Below, one piece after another: positions 1 to 7,569 of a stretch of 17,120 nucleotides of DNA (position 1 is its first letter; the number at the start of each line of letters is the position of its first letter). This stretch comes from a bacterium. Lineage in GTDB: Bacteria > JAJVIF01 > JAGGVT01. The notes beneath the pieces were generated by a model that worked only from the letters and a program-made list of their open reading frames with translations, was not told where the DNA came from and made no database searches. The translations under genes and the position numbers were made by a program. The stretch lies in the NCBI GenBank assembly GCA_021157815.1, contig JAGGVT010000003.1:1-17120 (forward strand), read 5' to 3'.

Positions 1-415
1 ACGCTTTGCGATATCCTGATTTCATTATCAGTTCGATATCTTTTTCGCGGCCTTTTCCAAGGCCGTACATTTCAATTCGCCTGTATGGATAAGGGAGCGC
101 AAGTTCGAGTTGATAGAGAAGGTCATCGACCCCCTGATCGAGCAGTTGGGAAACATCGAAAAAGACAAGTCGAATCATGTCAGTACGTCGCGGCTGCGAG
201 AATTTTCCGTTTACCCATGCGAGTATTCGGCTGCCATCAAGCGCGACAAGGTTATAAATGGATTCATCTTTCGCGCATTCAGCTATCTGCCTGTCCAGCA
301 TGTTGATTTCAACGTTGGATGGTTCCTCCTCAATTCCGAGCACGTGGTTTCGAAATGCAAGAAGCTTTTCAGCTGAAATCTTTTGAGCATCAAGCGGTAT
401 CCATTTAACTGACAT
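1..415 (-). CDS. Partial protein, possibly GNAT-like N-acetyltransferase (3' end outside window)
   Basis: Reading the minus strand from the ATG at 415 gives 138 uninterrupted residues running off the left edge, beginning MSVKWIPLDAQKISAEKLLA. A good Shine-Dalgarno (GAGG, 7 nt before the ATG) fixes the start. The visible part has a helical N-terminus, then alternating strands (LVALDG, ILAWVNGKF, MIRLVFFDV), a helix (LLYQLELALPY) and a stretch ending in a GYRK-like motif. This order, ending in K-x-GYRK, resembles the acetyl-CoA-dependent GNAT fold, in which a Gly-Tyr/Phe near the end is common. The acetyl-CoA pyrophosphate loop (Q/R-x-x-G-x-G/A) is not convincingly visible, so the assignment is tentative. 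It is transcribed divergently from the TPR gene at 494 across a 78-bp gap. That it is a real gene is far more certain than its function. Confidence 0.55.
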   Translation of the reverse strand, partial: MSVKWIPLDAQKISAEKLLAFRNHVLGIEEEPSNVEINMLDRQIAECAKDESIYNLVALDGSRILAWVNGKFSQPRRTDMIRLVFFDVSQLLDQGVDDLLYQLELALPYPYRRIEMYGLGKGREKDIELIMKSGYRKA

Positions 416-444
416 ATTCAAACCTCACCATACTGCTCGGCGTT

Positions 445-461
445 AATGATATGTTATCATT
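445..461. promoter_or_regulatory. 17-bp inverted repeat in a divergent promoter region
   Basis: AATGATA-TGT-TATCATT is a perfect 7-3-7 inverted repeat in the 78-bp gap between the divergent genes starting at 415 (-) and 494 (+). Its placement would suit an operator for a dimeric regulator acting on one or both genes. It is AT-rich and short, so chance is possible. No regulator gene for it is evident nearby. Confidence 0.25.
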
Positions 462-493
462 CCCTGCATATCAATATATTAGGAGAGATCATT

Positions 494-2143
494 ATGCCGG
501 ATGAAAATTCAATAAGAGTTGATCTTCCTGAATTGGATGCGGAATCGAAAAAGCTTCTCGAAGACGCTCAAACTCTATTCAGCGATTTTGTCAACGCTCG
601 CATGCGAGCGGGAAACCTTCCGGGTGAGCCTGACAACTCACCGCGCGGCAGGGCAATCGAGCGAATCGAAAAGGTCCTTGAGAAATATCCCGATGATCCC
701 CGCCCAAACTACATCCTGGGAAACATACTTCACAGCATGGGTGAATTGCCGAAAGCTGAATTACTCCTTTCCAAAGTGTACAGGCTTAACGTTAAGCATT
801 TCGACCTAAACAGGCTTCTTGCGGAAATTCTTCTCGAGCGCCGTGACTTCGCCGGTGTCGAAAGCCATATTGAAGCGATGATGAAAATTGATAAAACCCG
901 CCCCGAGATTTATGAGATGAAAGCTGAGATGGCAAGGCTGAAAAAGGATTATCCAGCCCGATTATCCGCAATTGAAAAGCTTCTGGATATGATGCCGCTT
1001 GATGAACGCCTTGCAATCGCTATTGCCACAACGTACGCCAATATGAAAAAAATCAAAGAGGCATCAAAGAAGCTTGAGGAGTATCTCGAACAGCTGCCGT
1101 CATCACCTGAGATCAATTTTCAACTTGCCAATTTATACACTGATCTTGATAAACCAGGCGACGCTCTGCCGCTATATCGCCGAACGCTTGAATTGAACCC
1201 GGATCACAACATGGCTCGTTTTGAACTTGCCAACCTGCTTGATGAAGTCGGAAAACCAAAGGAAGCGCTTGATTTATACAGGGAATACATGGACGCTATA
1301 ACAGAGGATTCAGATGCCTGTTACAACGCCGCCGCAGTGGCTGAAAGACTGGATAACCATCCGCTTGCTATTCAGTATTACCTGAATTTCCTAAGGCTTA
1401 CCAGGAATAAGGAAGATTTCGATGATGTTATCGGGTGGATAAATGACAACGCGTCAGGATATATCGATGATGGTGAACTTCAAATAGAACTCGCCCATGC
1501 TTACATAGAGCAGGAGGATGCCCAAACCGCGCTTGAAAAGCTGGAAATCGCGCGTGAAGCGGGACATAATCACAGGCGCGCAAATCATCTTAAAGGGCTG
1601 GCGTATCAAATTCTCGGCGAACATAAAACCGCTGTGGATTGTTTCAAAAAGGCGATGGAATACGATGATGATGCGGATAAGGATGGTTTCACCGATGATG
1701 ACATCCTTATCGCGGCGGGTGAATCGTTTCTTGATTTGGAAAGTTATCCTGACGCTGAGGAAACCGCGCGGGAAATTATCAAGGGCGAGGCTATGAAAGA
1801 GGATGGCTATACTCTTCTTGGGGATGTCCTTCTTGAGAAAGGTGATTCTGGCAACGCGCGCAAACAATTCAAAAACGCCCTTATGGCTAACATATTCAGT
1901 TTTGACGGTCTTTTCGGTCTGGGAGAGGTTTTGGATGCCACTGAAAATCACGAGGATGCCGCGACCGCGTTTCGGCTCTGCCTTGAAATAAACCCCAATG
2001 ATGAAGACACCGTATATCGTCTCGGCATGGATTACATGCGACTGGGATATCAGGAGTGGGGAAAGTATTTCCTCAACAGGTATGTAAATGAGTTCCCCGA
2101 TGGCGAATTTAATGATGATGCCCGTAAGATGCTTAACGCCTGA
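494..2143 (+). CDS. Large tetratricopeptide-repeat (TPR) protein, probably cytoplasmic
   Basis: 549 residues from MPDENSIRVDLPELD. I prefer this start over an ATG at 446 because AGGAG at 481-485 lies 8 nt upstream of the ATG at 494, and the extra 16 residues look non-native. Roughly a dozen degenerate 34-residue TPR units follow an N-terminal leader, with recurring W/L-G-Y/F-A-P spacing, for example FELANLLDEVGKPKEALDLY, LKGLAYQILGEHKTAVDCF, LLGDVLLEKGDSGNARKQF and GLGEVLDATENHEDAATAF. TPR solenoids are protein-protein interaction scaffolds. No signal peptide, membrane segment or enzymatic domain is visible, so it is probably a cytoplasmic adaptor. An acidic loop at residues 391-403 (D-x-D-x-D-G-x-x-D-x-D) resembles a calcium-binding loop. 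A STAS/receiver regulator lies 186 bp downstream on the same strand; co-transcription is possible but not shown. Confidence 0.9.
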   Translation: MPDENSIRVDLPELDAESKKLLEDAQTLFSDFVNARMRAGNLPGEPDNSPRGRAIERIEKVLEKYPDDPRPNYILGNILHSMGELPKAELLLSKVYRLNVKHFDLNRLLAEILLERRDFAGVESHIEAMMKIDKTRPEIYEMKAEMARLKKDYPARLSAIEKLLDMMPLDERLAIAIATTYANMKKIKEASKKLEEYLEQLPSSPEINFQLANLYTDLDKPGDALPLYRRTLELNPDHNMARFELANLLDEVGKPKEALDLYREYMDAITEDSDACYNAAAVAERLDNHPLAIQYYLNFLRLTRNKEDFDDVIGWINDNASGYIDDGELQIELAHAYIEQEDAQTALEKLEIAREAGHNHRRANHLKGLAYQILGEHKTAVDCFKKAMEYDDDADKDGFTDDDILIAAGESFLDLESYPDAEETAREIIKGEAMKEDGYTLLGDVLLEKGDSGNARKQFKNALMANIFSFDGLFGLGEVLDATENHEDAATAFRLCLEINPNDEDTVYRLGMDYMRLGYQEWGKYFLNRYVNEFPDGEFNDDARKMLNA

Positions 2144-2257
2144 ATATCATAACCAGTTATTTTGTGGTATCGGCAAAACAGTAACCCGCTCCCTATCGGC
2201 AGGCTTTTTCAGGAACTACTGACTACATAACTGACACATACTGAATCAATCCTGTCC

Positions 2258-2274
2258 GAATAATGCAATTATTC
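2258..2274. promoter_or_regulatory. 17-bp inverted repeat upstream of STAS/receiver gene
   Basis: GAATAAT-GCA-ATTATTC is a perfect 7-3-7 inverted repeat about 55 bp before the ATG at 2330, in the range expected for an operator or promoter-overlapping site. It has the same 7-3-7 geometry as the inverted repeat at 445-461, with a different, equally AT-rich sequence. No convincing -35/-10 pair was found beside it. The rest of the 186-bp gap (2144-2329) shows no clear terminator or gene. Confidence 0.25.
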
Positions 2275-2329
2275 AAATTCAGAAGTGGATATTAATTAGT
2301 GATAAGGAAATTTTTATTCGAGGTGAGAA

Positions 2330-3136
2330 ATGCTAGAAGCAAGAGTCGAGTGCATTCGGGAAACTGCGCGCATTGTTTATAATGGGGATACTGTGGATAT
2401 CGGTGATGGGCCCCTTGTTGAAGTTGAAGACCTGTTAAAAAGAGGGGTGACAAAACTCCTGGTCAACCTTGAGGGAATGTATTACCTTAACAGCGCCGGA
2501 ATCTCCACTTTCCTTGCAACCCATAAACTTGCCAATGAAAAAAAGGCGAAACTTGCCCTTTATAACCTGCATCCCAACGTTGAAAAGGTCATTCGCATGA
2601 CCAGAATGGAAACCCTTCTTCCATGCTTTGATAATGAATGTGAAGCCGCTCGTTATCTCGATGCTATTCCCGGCGATTCATCTATTACAACGCGCGATAC
2701 GATTATTGTGATTGAGGATACAATCGACATTAGCACGTCGCTGAAAAATGTATTTGAGGAATTCAAACAACTTCTCATGTACAAAATAATTAAAATGAAA
2801 GATCTCGATGGCGCTTTTAATGAAATAATGGATTTAAAAGAAACGGGTTTGATTATCCTTGATGTAAATCACACACCCACCAGTGTAATGAGGTTCCTTG
2901 AAAAGGTTAAAACAACCGATTGCTTAAAGCATATTCCAATCCTTATCGCTACACCGGATGAACTCATTTCAAACGCTCATTTCTTGATTCGAAACGGCGC
3001 TGATGACATGCTGCGATATCCATTCAACAAATATGAGGTAGCATCACGAATCAGGTTCGTGTTGTATCATCAACGTAAAGTTGAAGAAAAGGAACAGGAA
3101 AAAGAAAAAGCCATGATCGCAATGGCTTCTCGATAG
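2330..3136 (+). CDS. STAS domain fused to a degenerate response-regulator receiver domain
   Basis: 268 residues; the start is supported by GAGGTGAG just before the ATG. Residues 1-110 look like a STAS (anti-sigma-factor antagonist) domain: LLVNLEGMYYLNSAGISTFL carries N54-S55-A56-G57 where SpoIIAA/RsbV proteins have D-S-S/T-G, the loop whose serine is phosphorylated by an anti-sigma kinase. Residues 123-245 resemble a receiver (REC) domain: TIIVIED supplies acidic E129/D130, LIILDVN supplies the likely phospho-acceptor D178, LIATPD supplies T208, and GADDMLRYPF matches the GADDYLxKPF end, except that the conserved Lys is Tyr230. A basic/acidic coiled tail (KVEEKEQEKEKA) ends the protein. It is probably a cytoplasmic partner-switching regulator of sigma-factor activity or another output. 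No kinase or SpoIIE-type phosphatase is in the window. The missing Lys suggests altered or absent phosphorylation switching. Confidence 0.8.
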   Translation: MLEARVECIRETARIVYNGDTVDIGDGPLVEVEDLLKRGVTKLLVNLEGMYYLNSAGISTFLATHKLANEKKAKLALYNLHPNVEKVIRMTRMETLLPCFDNECEAARYLDAIPGDSSITTRDTIIVIEDTIDISTSLKNVFEEFKQLLMYKIIKMKDLDGAFNEIMDLKETGLIILDVNHTPTSVMRFLEKVKTTDCLKHIPILIATPDELISNAHFLIRNGADDMLRYPFNKYEVASRIRFVLYHQRKVEEKEQEKEKAMIAMASR

Positions 3137-3194
3137 GAATCTGCGTGAGCCACCAGATTGGTTTCTCAAAAGTTAGTCTTAAAATCTGAGTTTC

Positions 3195-3266
3195 CCTGTC
3201 ATCCTAAGCGAACCTGTCATCCTGAGCGAACCTGTCATCCTAAGCGAACCTGTGATTCTGAGCGAA
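3195..3266. repeat. Four tandem copies of an 18-bp repeat (CCTGTCATCCTRAGCGAA)
   Basis: Copies at 3195-3212, 3213-3230, 3231-3248 and 3249-3266. The first three differ only at one A/G position (CTAAG/CTGAG); the fourth has three changes relative to the second copy (CCTGTGATTCTGAGCGAA). The last copy runs into GCGAAGGATCT, giving the intergenic motif GTCATCCTGAGCGAAGCGAAGG known from many bacterial genomes. It lies 58 bp past the stop of the STAS/receiver gene in non-coding DNA. It is probably a dispersed intergenic repeat that has expanded locally; the function is unknown. Confidence 0.85.
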
Positions 3267-3360
3267 GCGAAGGATCTATTCGCGATGACGCAAATAATTC
3301 CCATCAGATATAATCATTAACACAGTAGCATATAGATTCTTCGCTTCGCTCAGAATGACA
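3251..3360. repeat. Inverted repeat with 28-bp arms (palindromic intergenic element)
   Basis: The left arm at 3251-3278 and the right arm at 3333-3360 are reverse complements at 26 of 28 positions (core TTCTGAGCGAAGCGAAG). The spacer of 54 bp is non-coding. The left arm overlaps the fourth copy of the 18-bp tandem array. A transcript could form a long stem, but no U-tract follows, so a terminator is not indicated. The remainder of the gap, 3361-3515, holds nothing I can assign. Confidence 0.8.
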
Positions 3361-3515
3361 ATTATAGCCATTTTCCTGAGATCTGATACACCTTTCGTGA
3401 TATGACGCAATGGAGAATGTTCTCATTTTGAAAGCAATTCAGTATTAATTACAAATATTTGTGCTTTTTTCAATTATGAAACGAAGTCGTGAGAAATCAA
3501 GCTACGCTAAATTGG

Positions 3516-4520
3516 TTAACTTCCAGCTGGCACATCGTAGATGGAAATTACGTAATCATACGGTAATTCTATTTCTGAAAGGTTATCTGTGGTTAGAAGC
3601 GGATTTGTCACATCAAAATCCTCAATGGATGATTCAGATATAACATCATTTACTGATATTTCATCGAGATTTTCAAAATGTGAAATATATGTTTCGCCAT
3701 CAATTTCGAGGTAGATATACATCGTTTTGGCACTGGAATCGAACCCACACAGGAATTTAGCATCGGCATTCTGCAGAAGTTCAGCGAAGTAATCGAAATT
3801 TTCAACGATTATAAACTCGGAAGAACCTGCTTCATTAATCAATTCAGAAAAGGATTTGGGAAATTCGTTCTTATCAGAATAGCAGCTTTTGATTTTTGAG
3901 TACAGGTAATTGCCAAGCTGTAAAGTGAAAGCGTACACAACACGATCGTTGTAATCATCCACATCCTCGATTTTCTTTGTCCCCTTTAAGGCACAAAGTG
4001 AATCAAGGTCTGACAGGTATTTTGTGTAATATTCATCCGGATTCATTTCAACTGGTGAATCTGATAGAGTCGGGAATATTTCAAAACGGTTGATTACTGT
4101 AATTTCTTCACCTGTATCTTCAAGAAGTTCCCCATCGAAATTCACATAATCCAACCGTGCGATGCCATAATCATCGATTGAGTAATTGAAAGCGCCAAGA
4201 TTGTGTTCTTTGGGAAATTCCGGCAGTTTATCCACAACATACGCTGTCTTCCCTTGAGATAAATCCATGGGCCAAAACATTGGGAAACCGGATTGAACAA
4301 ATTCGTAGATACTCTCAGGGAGCACACCTGTCGCTTTTTGATACATGAGCAGGTTTGTGGCAAATGATTCGAAAGTTGTCGCCTGATTGACACAGAATTG
4401 CGATGTGTCCTCAATGTAAATCGAATCCGCCCTGGTAATTGCCTGCGCGGAGCAAATCCGGGTTGAGGGCATCATAAGCAATACCATTACAAGAAGTAAG
4501 TATAAAGGATACTTAATCAT
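3516..4520 (-). CDS. Secreted protein of unknown function
   Basis: 334 residues. GGAGG 7 nt upstream of the ATG fixes the start at 4520. Residues 1-25 form a signal peptide: K3, a hydrophobic core YLLLVMVLLMM, then a likely cut after CSA. The mature part is acidic and rich in Asp, Glu, Ser and Tyr, with no motif I recognise as catalytic. Two similar segments occur: around residues 50-86 (MYQKATGVLPESIYEFVQSG) and 200-231 (SDKNEFPKSFSELINEAG). Each is a helix followed by x-P-x-S-h-x-E-h-h, reminiscent of the G-x-h-P-x-S-L-x-E-L segment after the helix in pseudopilin-like proteins; this may be an internal duplication. It is probably periplasmic or surface-exposed. It is followed by no clear terminator and precedes the repeat-rich gap. 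Its neighbour at 4716-5948 is also exported but has its own terminator between the two, so they are probably separate transcription units. Confidence 0.85.
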   Translation of the reverse strand: MIKYPLYLLLVMVLLMMPSTRICSAQAITRADSIYIEDTSQFCVNQATTFESFATNLLMYQKATGVLPESIYEFVQSGFPMFWPMDLSQGKTAYVVDKLPEFPKEHNLGAFNYSIDDYGIARLDYVNFDGELLEDTGEEITVINRFEIFPTLSDSPVEMNPDEYYTKYLSDLDSLCALKGTKKIEDVDDYNDRVVYAFTLQLGNYLYSKIKSCYSDKNEFPKSFSELINEAGSSEFIIVENFDYFAELLQNADAKFLCGFDSSAKTMYIYLEIDGETYISHFENLDEISVNDVISESSIEDFDVTNPLLTTDNLSEIELPYDYVISIYDVPAGS

Positions 4521-4654
4521 TTTAAGCCTCCATATAATAATCTCTCATACATAAGAATAATATGCAATCTTGATGCCATTATTCTCTATTATTAATATGA
4601 CAAGCTTTAACCACTTTAGTTTAGTGAATTTTAATCAATTTTAAGTTTTTTGGC

Positions 4655-4688
4655 AAAAAAAACGACCCGGAAACATCCAGGCCGTTTT
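4655..4688 (-). terminator. Rho-independent terminator of the 4716-5948 gene
   Basis: On the minus strand an 11-bp stem (AACGGCCTGGA / TCCGGGTCGTT, with two G-T wobbles) encloses a TGTT loop and is followed at once by eight T. It begins about 28 nt after the stop codon of the lipoprotein gene. This is a textbook intrinsic terminator, and it separates that gene from the downstream secreted-protein gene at 3516-4520. Confidence 0.85.
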
Positions 4689-4715
4689 GGAATTTCGAGT
4701 TAATTCGTAATTTCC

Positions 4716-5948
4716 CTACCAGCTTATCTCGATTGTGTCATGGTGGAACGGCATTGCTGAAATCAATTCCTCTTTCATTGTGAGGAGATCCATCATGTAG
4801 ATCATTGATTCCTCCTGCCCATCACCGCTCATATCCTCTCGAGCAGAAGTATAAATGACCCATGTGCCATCGCCTGAAATCACAGGATAGAGGTCATGAT
4901 AATCGTTATCAGTAACTTTCATCTTCTGGCCGTTCGCCATATTAAACACATAGATTTCCCAATTGCCTTTTCGTTTTGTCGTTTCCGGTTCAGAAGCCTC
5001 AGGTTCTTTTACCTCTTCCTCATTTTCTTCCACGCCTGCATCTTCAATATCATCCGCGCCGTCAATTGGTTCACTGCCATCAACAGAATCAGCTGCGTTG
5101 CCATCACCTGCGGAATCTTCCAGTTTTCCACCATCATTGGCAGAAACGGGTACACTGGCTTCCTCTTCCTCTTCCTCAACCACGTCATCATACGGTTCAT
5201 TCAATTGGTAAACAATAATCTGCCTGTCATCGGAGATGTCGGGATAATATTCTTCCAAGTCCGGTGTACGAGTCATGTTCTTCACTTCTCGTGTCGCCAA
5301 ATTGACTAAAAAGACATCCATCTTTTTGGTTTTTCCGGTTGGCGCTGAATATAGGACCATCTCGCCATCAGCTGTAATTCTCGGATATGATTTCTGGGAC
5401 AGCCTTTCCTGAATCAGGATTCTCTCATCCGGATTGTCCATTTTCATCATGTAAAGGTCAGCGCTTGAGCCCATGAATTCCCTGACCATGAAAGTCAGAA
5501 TTGAGCCGTCCGCGGATATTGAGGGAGCGTACTCACAATCCTGGCCTGTATCTGTAATCATTGTTGTCTCGCCGGTGTCAACCTGGACTTTGAAAAGATC
5601 GAAATCAGGGAAGAAAGGATTTGTTCCCATGTCGTTCACACTTGAACAATATACGACAGTATTGCAGTCGCGTGTGATTGTCGGAAAAACCTCAGCCGCC
5701 GGAGATGGTGTATCCGATAGTTTCAACACCAGTTCCGCCTTTTCTCCAATGGGGCCTTTATCCGCTCTGAGAAGGTAAATTTCAAAATTGTATTCTTCAT
5801 CGATATCGGAGCGAAATACGCAGAGTTTCTTATCCGCGGGAACATCCCGCCTGCGTGACGGGTCAACTATTTTATTCGACGCGCAGGAGGAAATCAGAAA
5901 TGCTGCTAAAGCAAAAACGAATGGAATTACTCTTAAGTATCTAATCAT
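4716..5948 (-). CDS. TolB/PD40-type beta-propeller lipoprotein with acidic linker
   Basis: 410 residues; GAGG lies 6 nt before the ATG. The signal sequence (residues 1-21) ends in lipobox LISSC, so C22 should be lipidated. At least five PD40-like blades with the Y/F-P-x-I-S-x-D-G-x-x-h-h-Y pattern are visible: around 86-103, 138-156, 187-202, 234-249 and 350-369 (e.g. YAPSISADGSILTF, SYPRITADGEMVLY, LYPVISGDGTWVIY), each followed by D-h-Y/F-x-M/V strands. Such propellers occur in TolB and in peptidase accessory domains and bind proteins or glycans; no protease triad is present. Residues 254-324 are an unusual acidic, low-complexity insert (runs of Glu, with Asp, Ser, Ala, Gly) between the fourth and fifth blades. 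It is a single-gene unit, with a promoter candidate at 5999-6026 and a strong terminator after it. The partner is unknown; it is not TolB itself because no Pal/Tol genes are nearby and it lacks the TolB N-terminal domain. Confidence 0.85.
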   Translation of the reverse strand: MIRYLRVIPFVFALAAFLISSCASNKIVDPSRRRDVPADKKLCVFRSDIDEEYNFEIYLLRADKGPIGEKAELVLKLSDTPSPAAEVFPTITRDCNTVVYCSSVNDMGTNPFFPDFDLFKVQVDTGETTMITDTGQDCEYAPSISADGSILTFMVREFMGSSADLYMMKMDNPDERILIQERLSQKSYPRITADGEMVLYSAPTGKTKKMDVFLVNLATREVKNMTRTPDLEEYYPDISDDRQIIVYQLNEPYDDVVEEEEEEASVPVSANDGGKLEDSAGDGNAADSVDGSEPIDGADDIEDAGVEENEEEVKEPEASEPETTKRKGNWEIYVFNMANGQKMKVTDNDYHDLYPVISGDGTWVIYTSAREDMSGDGQEESMIYMMDLLTMKEELISAMPFHHDTIEISW

Positions 5949-5998
5949 TTGAAACCTCGTTCAAAATGCGAGAAATTCATAAAAAGAAACAAGTTAAA

Positions 5999-6026
5999 AT
6001 TTTATCATTATCAGGTTTCTTTTCAA
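5999..6026 (-). promoter_or_regulatory. Sigma-70-type promoter candidate for the 4716-5948 lipoprotein gene
   Basis: Minus strand: -35 TTGAAA (6021-6026), 16-bp spacer, -10 TAAAAT (5999-6004). Transcription would begin about 45 nt before the ATG at 5948. Both boxes match the consensus at four or five of six positions. It is a prediction from consensus only. Confidence 0.45.
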
Positions 6027-6051
6027 GTATTATGCCAACATCATACTGATT

Positions 6052-7569
6052 TTGATTTGCCATGCCGCATTTAAACAATTAAAATCTCATACAGTGTTCC
6101 GCAAGATAACATACGGCTTGATTATTATCCTTACACTGAATCTGGTTGTATGGCTGGTAACAGCACTCAAATTTATCCAGTATCCCTACTCCCTCGATTT
6201 CGGCGAAGGAATTCTTCTGGCTCAGTCATCGATGCTGGCCCATGGAAAAAATATTTACCCGTCGATAAACAATTACCCTTTTATCGTAAGTAATTACCAT
6301 CCACTTTATCCGTTTGTCGCGGGAATACCATTTCTCTTTTCAAATCCGGGACTGTGGAGCGGACGGCTTCTCACACTCCTGTCGGCAATCGGCAGCATGT
6401 TTTTAATCGGCAGGATAGTTCACAGGTCATCCGGCAAGATTGAGATTGGAATTCTCGCCGGACTTCTTCCGCTGTGCCTGAACTATCCGTACAACTGGGC
6501 TTTTGTTTATCGGGTTGATTATCTCGGCGTGTTTTTATCATTGCTGGGATTGTATCTCTATATGTACCCACCCAAAAAGGGCGGGATTTTAATTTCGATA
6601 ATCCCTTTTATCCTTGCGTTTTTCACAAAACTGAATTTCGTCCTTGCTCCAATCGCCTGCCTGATTGACCTGTTTGTAAAAAGAGACAGGCAGCGACTGC
6701 AATATCTAGTCGTGCTAATCGTCGGAATCGCTGTTCCTTATCTTCTTATCAATGCCGCAACCGGATTCGGCATGTTCCATCACACTTTCTCTTATACCGT
6801 CAACGCATTTCATCCCGGGCGAATGGTTGAGGGATACCGCGAGATAATTGGCTTTACTCTTCTCCTGTGGTTTCCAGTTGTAATTGGAATCGCCAATTCC
6901 AAAGGTAAATTCAAGACTCTGATTATTTCATACCTTCTGATGATTGTTGCGAGCCTTGTAACATACGGCGCTGAGGGAAGCGATTCGAATTATTTCATCG
7001 AGCTGCTTTTCGTTCTACCCATGGCCGCGTTGATATGGATTCCAAACGCTGACGAATCCAAACCGGAGAAATCCACTCAATTAAATCTTCGATGGCTGGT
7101 TCTTTTATCAATCGTGCTGTTTTGCTTTGCCGGGCGTGTCATGGAAAGCGGGGAATTTGGAAAAGCTCACGGCTTGAATAACAAGATTGAGGGTGGGCAA
7201 AAAATCGATATGTTTATAGGTAACTGTGCGGGTGAGGTTATCAGTGAGGATTTATCGTTTTTAGCCAGGAACAACAAAGAGATGCTGTTTCAACCTTATA
7301 TCATGAGCCTTCTAGCGCGAAAGGATAAATGGGACCAGTCTCGTTTTGTCGAGGATTTAAGAAACAAACGATTCAAGCTGCTTGTTCTGCGATTCGATGT
7401 CAACAACCCGTATCACACAGACCGTCCGGGCGCATACGGTAAAGCCGGCTTTGACAGGTTCACGGATGAAATGGAACAGGCGATTATGGAAAGCTACGAT
7501 GTATTTTATCCTATCAGCATGGGCAAAAAAAAATGGTATCTGTACATGCCCAAGACACAGGAGAAATAA
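6052..7569 (+). CDS. GT-C-type membrane glycosyltransferase (PMT/ArnT-like)
   Basis: About 505 residues, ten or so hydrophobic segments. After the first membrane helix (about residues 21-41) comes YPYSLDFGEGILLAQSSMLA with D49 and E52, the acidic loop typical of GT-C glycosyltransferases that use lipid-phosphate-linked sugars on the outer face of the membrane. It is followed by HGKNIYP and YHPLYPF, also common in these families. The last 150 residues (about 365-505) form a soluble, probably periplasmic domain. The start is unsure: the longest frame begins with TTG at 6052 without a good Shine-Dalgarno; in-frame GTG (6094) or TTG (6118) are alternatives, the latter just before the first helix. 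It is followed without gap by the exported propeller gene at 7570, so they form an operon. The glycan acceptor and the sugar are unknown. It is unrelated in sequence, beyond the fold, to the second GT-C protein at 14348-15823. Confidence 0.8.
   Translation: MICHAAFKQLKSHTVFRKITYGLIIILTLNLVVWLVTALKFIQYPYSLDFGEGILLAQSSMLAHGKNIYPSINNYPFIVSNYHPLYPFVAGIPFLFSNPGLWSGRLLTLLSAIGSMFLIGRIVHRSSGKIEIGILAGLLPLCLNYPYNWAFVYRVDYLGVFLSLLGLYLYMYPPKKGGILISIIPFILAFFTKLNFVLAPIACLIDLFVKRDRQRLQYLVVLIVGIAVPYLLINAATGFGMFHHTFSYTVNAFHPGRMVEGYREIIGFTLLLWFPVVIGIANSKGKFKTLIISYLLMIVASLVTYGAEGSDSNYFIELLFVLPMAALIWIPNADESKPEKSTQLNLRWLVLLSIVLFCFAGRVMESGEFGKAHGLNNKIEGGQKIDMFIGNCAGEVISEDLSFLARNNKEMLFQPYIMSLLARKDKWDQSRFVEDLRNKRFKLLVLRFDVNNPYHTDRPGAYGKAGFDRFTDEMEQAIMESYDVFYPISMGKKKWYLYMPKTQEK

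Noticed and set aside
1454-1951. 165-codon minus-strand frame inside the TPR gene
   Set aside because: Fully embedded in a convincing TPR protein on the other strand and has no recognisable domain.
3451-3462. ACAAATATTTGT palindrome followed by GC and six T, as a terminator
   Set aside because: The stem has only two G-C pairs and would be unstable; on the + strand it is also about 315 bp from the nearest stop.
4896-5309. Plus-strand frames opposite the acidic linker (137, 82 and 80 codons)
   Set aside because: Mirror images of a low-complexity Glu/Asp-rich stretch. The biased composition opens the other frames. No ribosome site.
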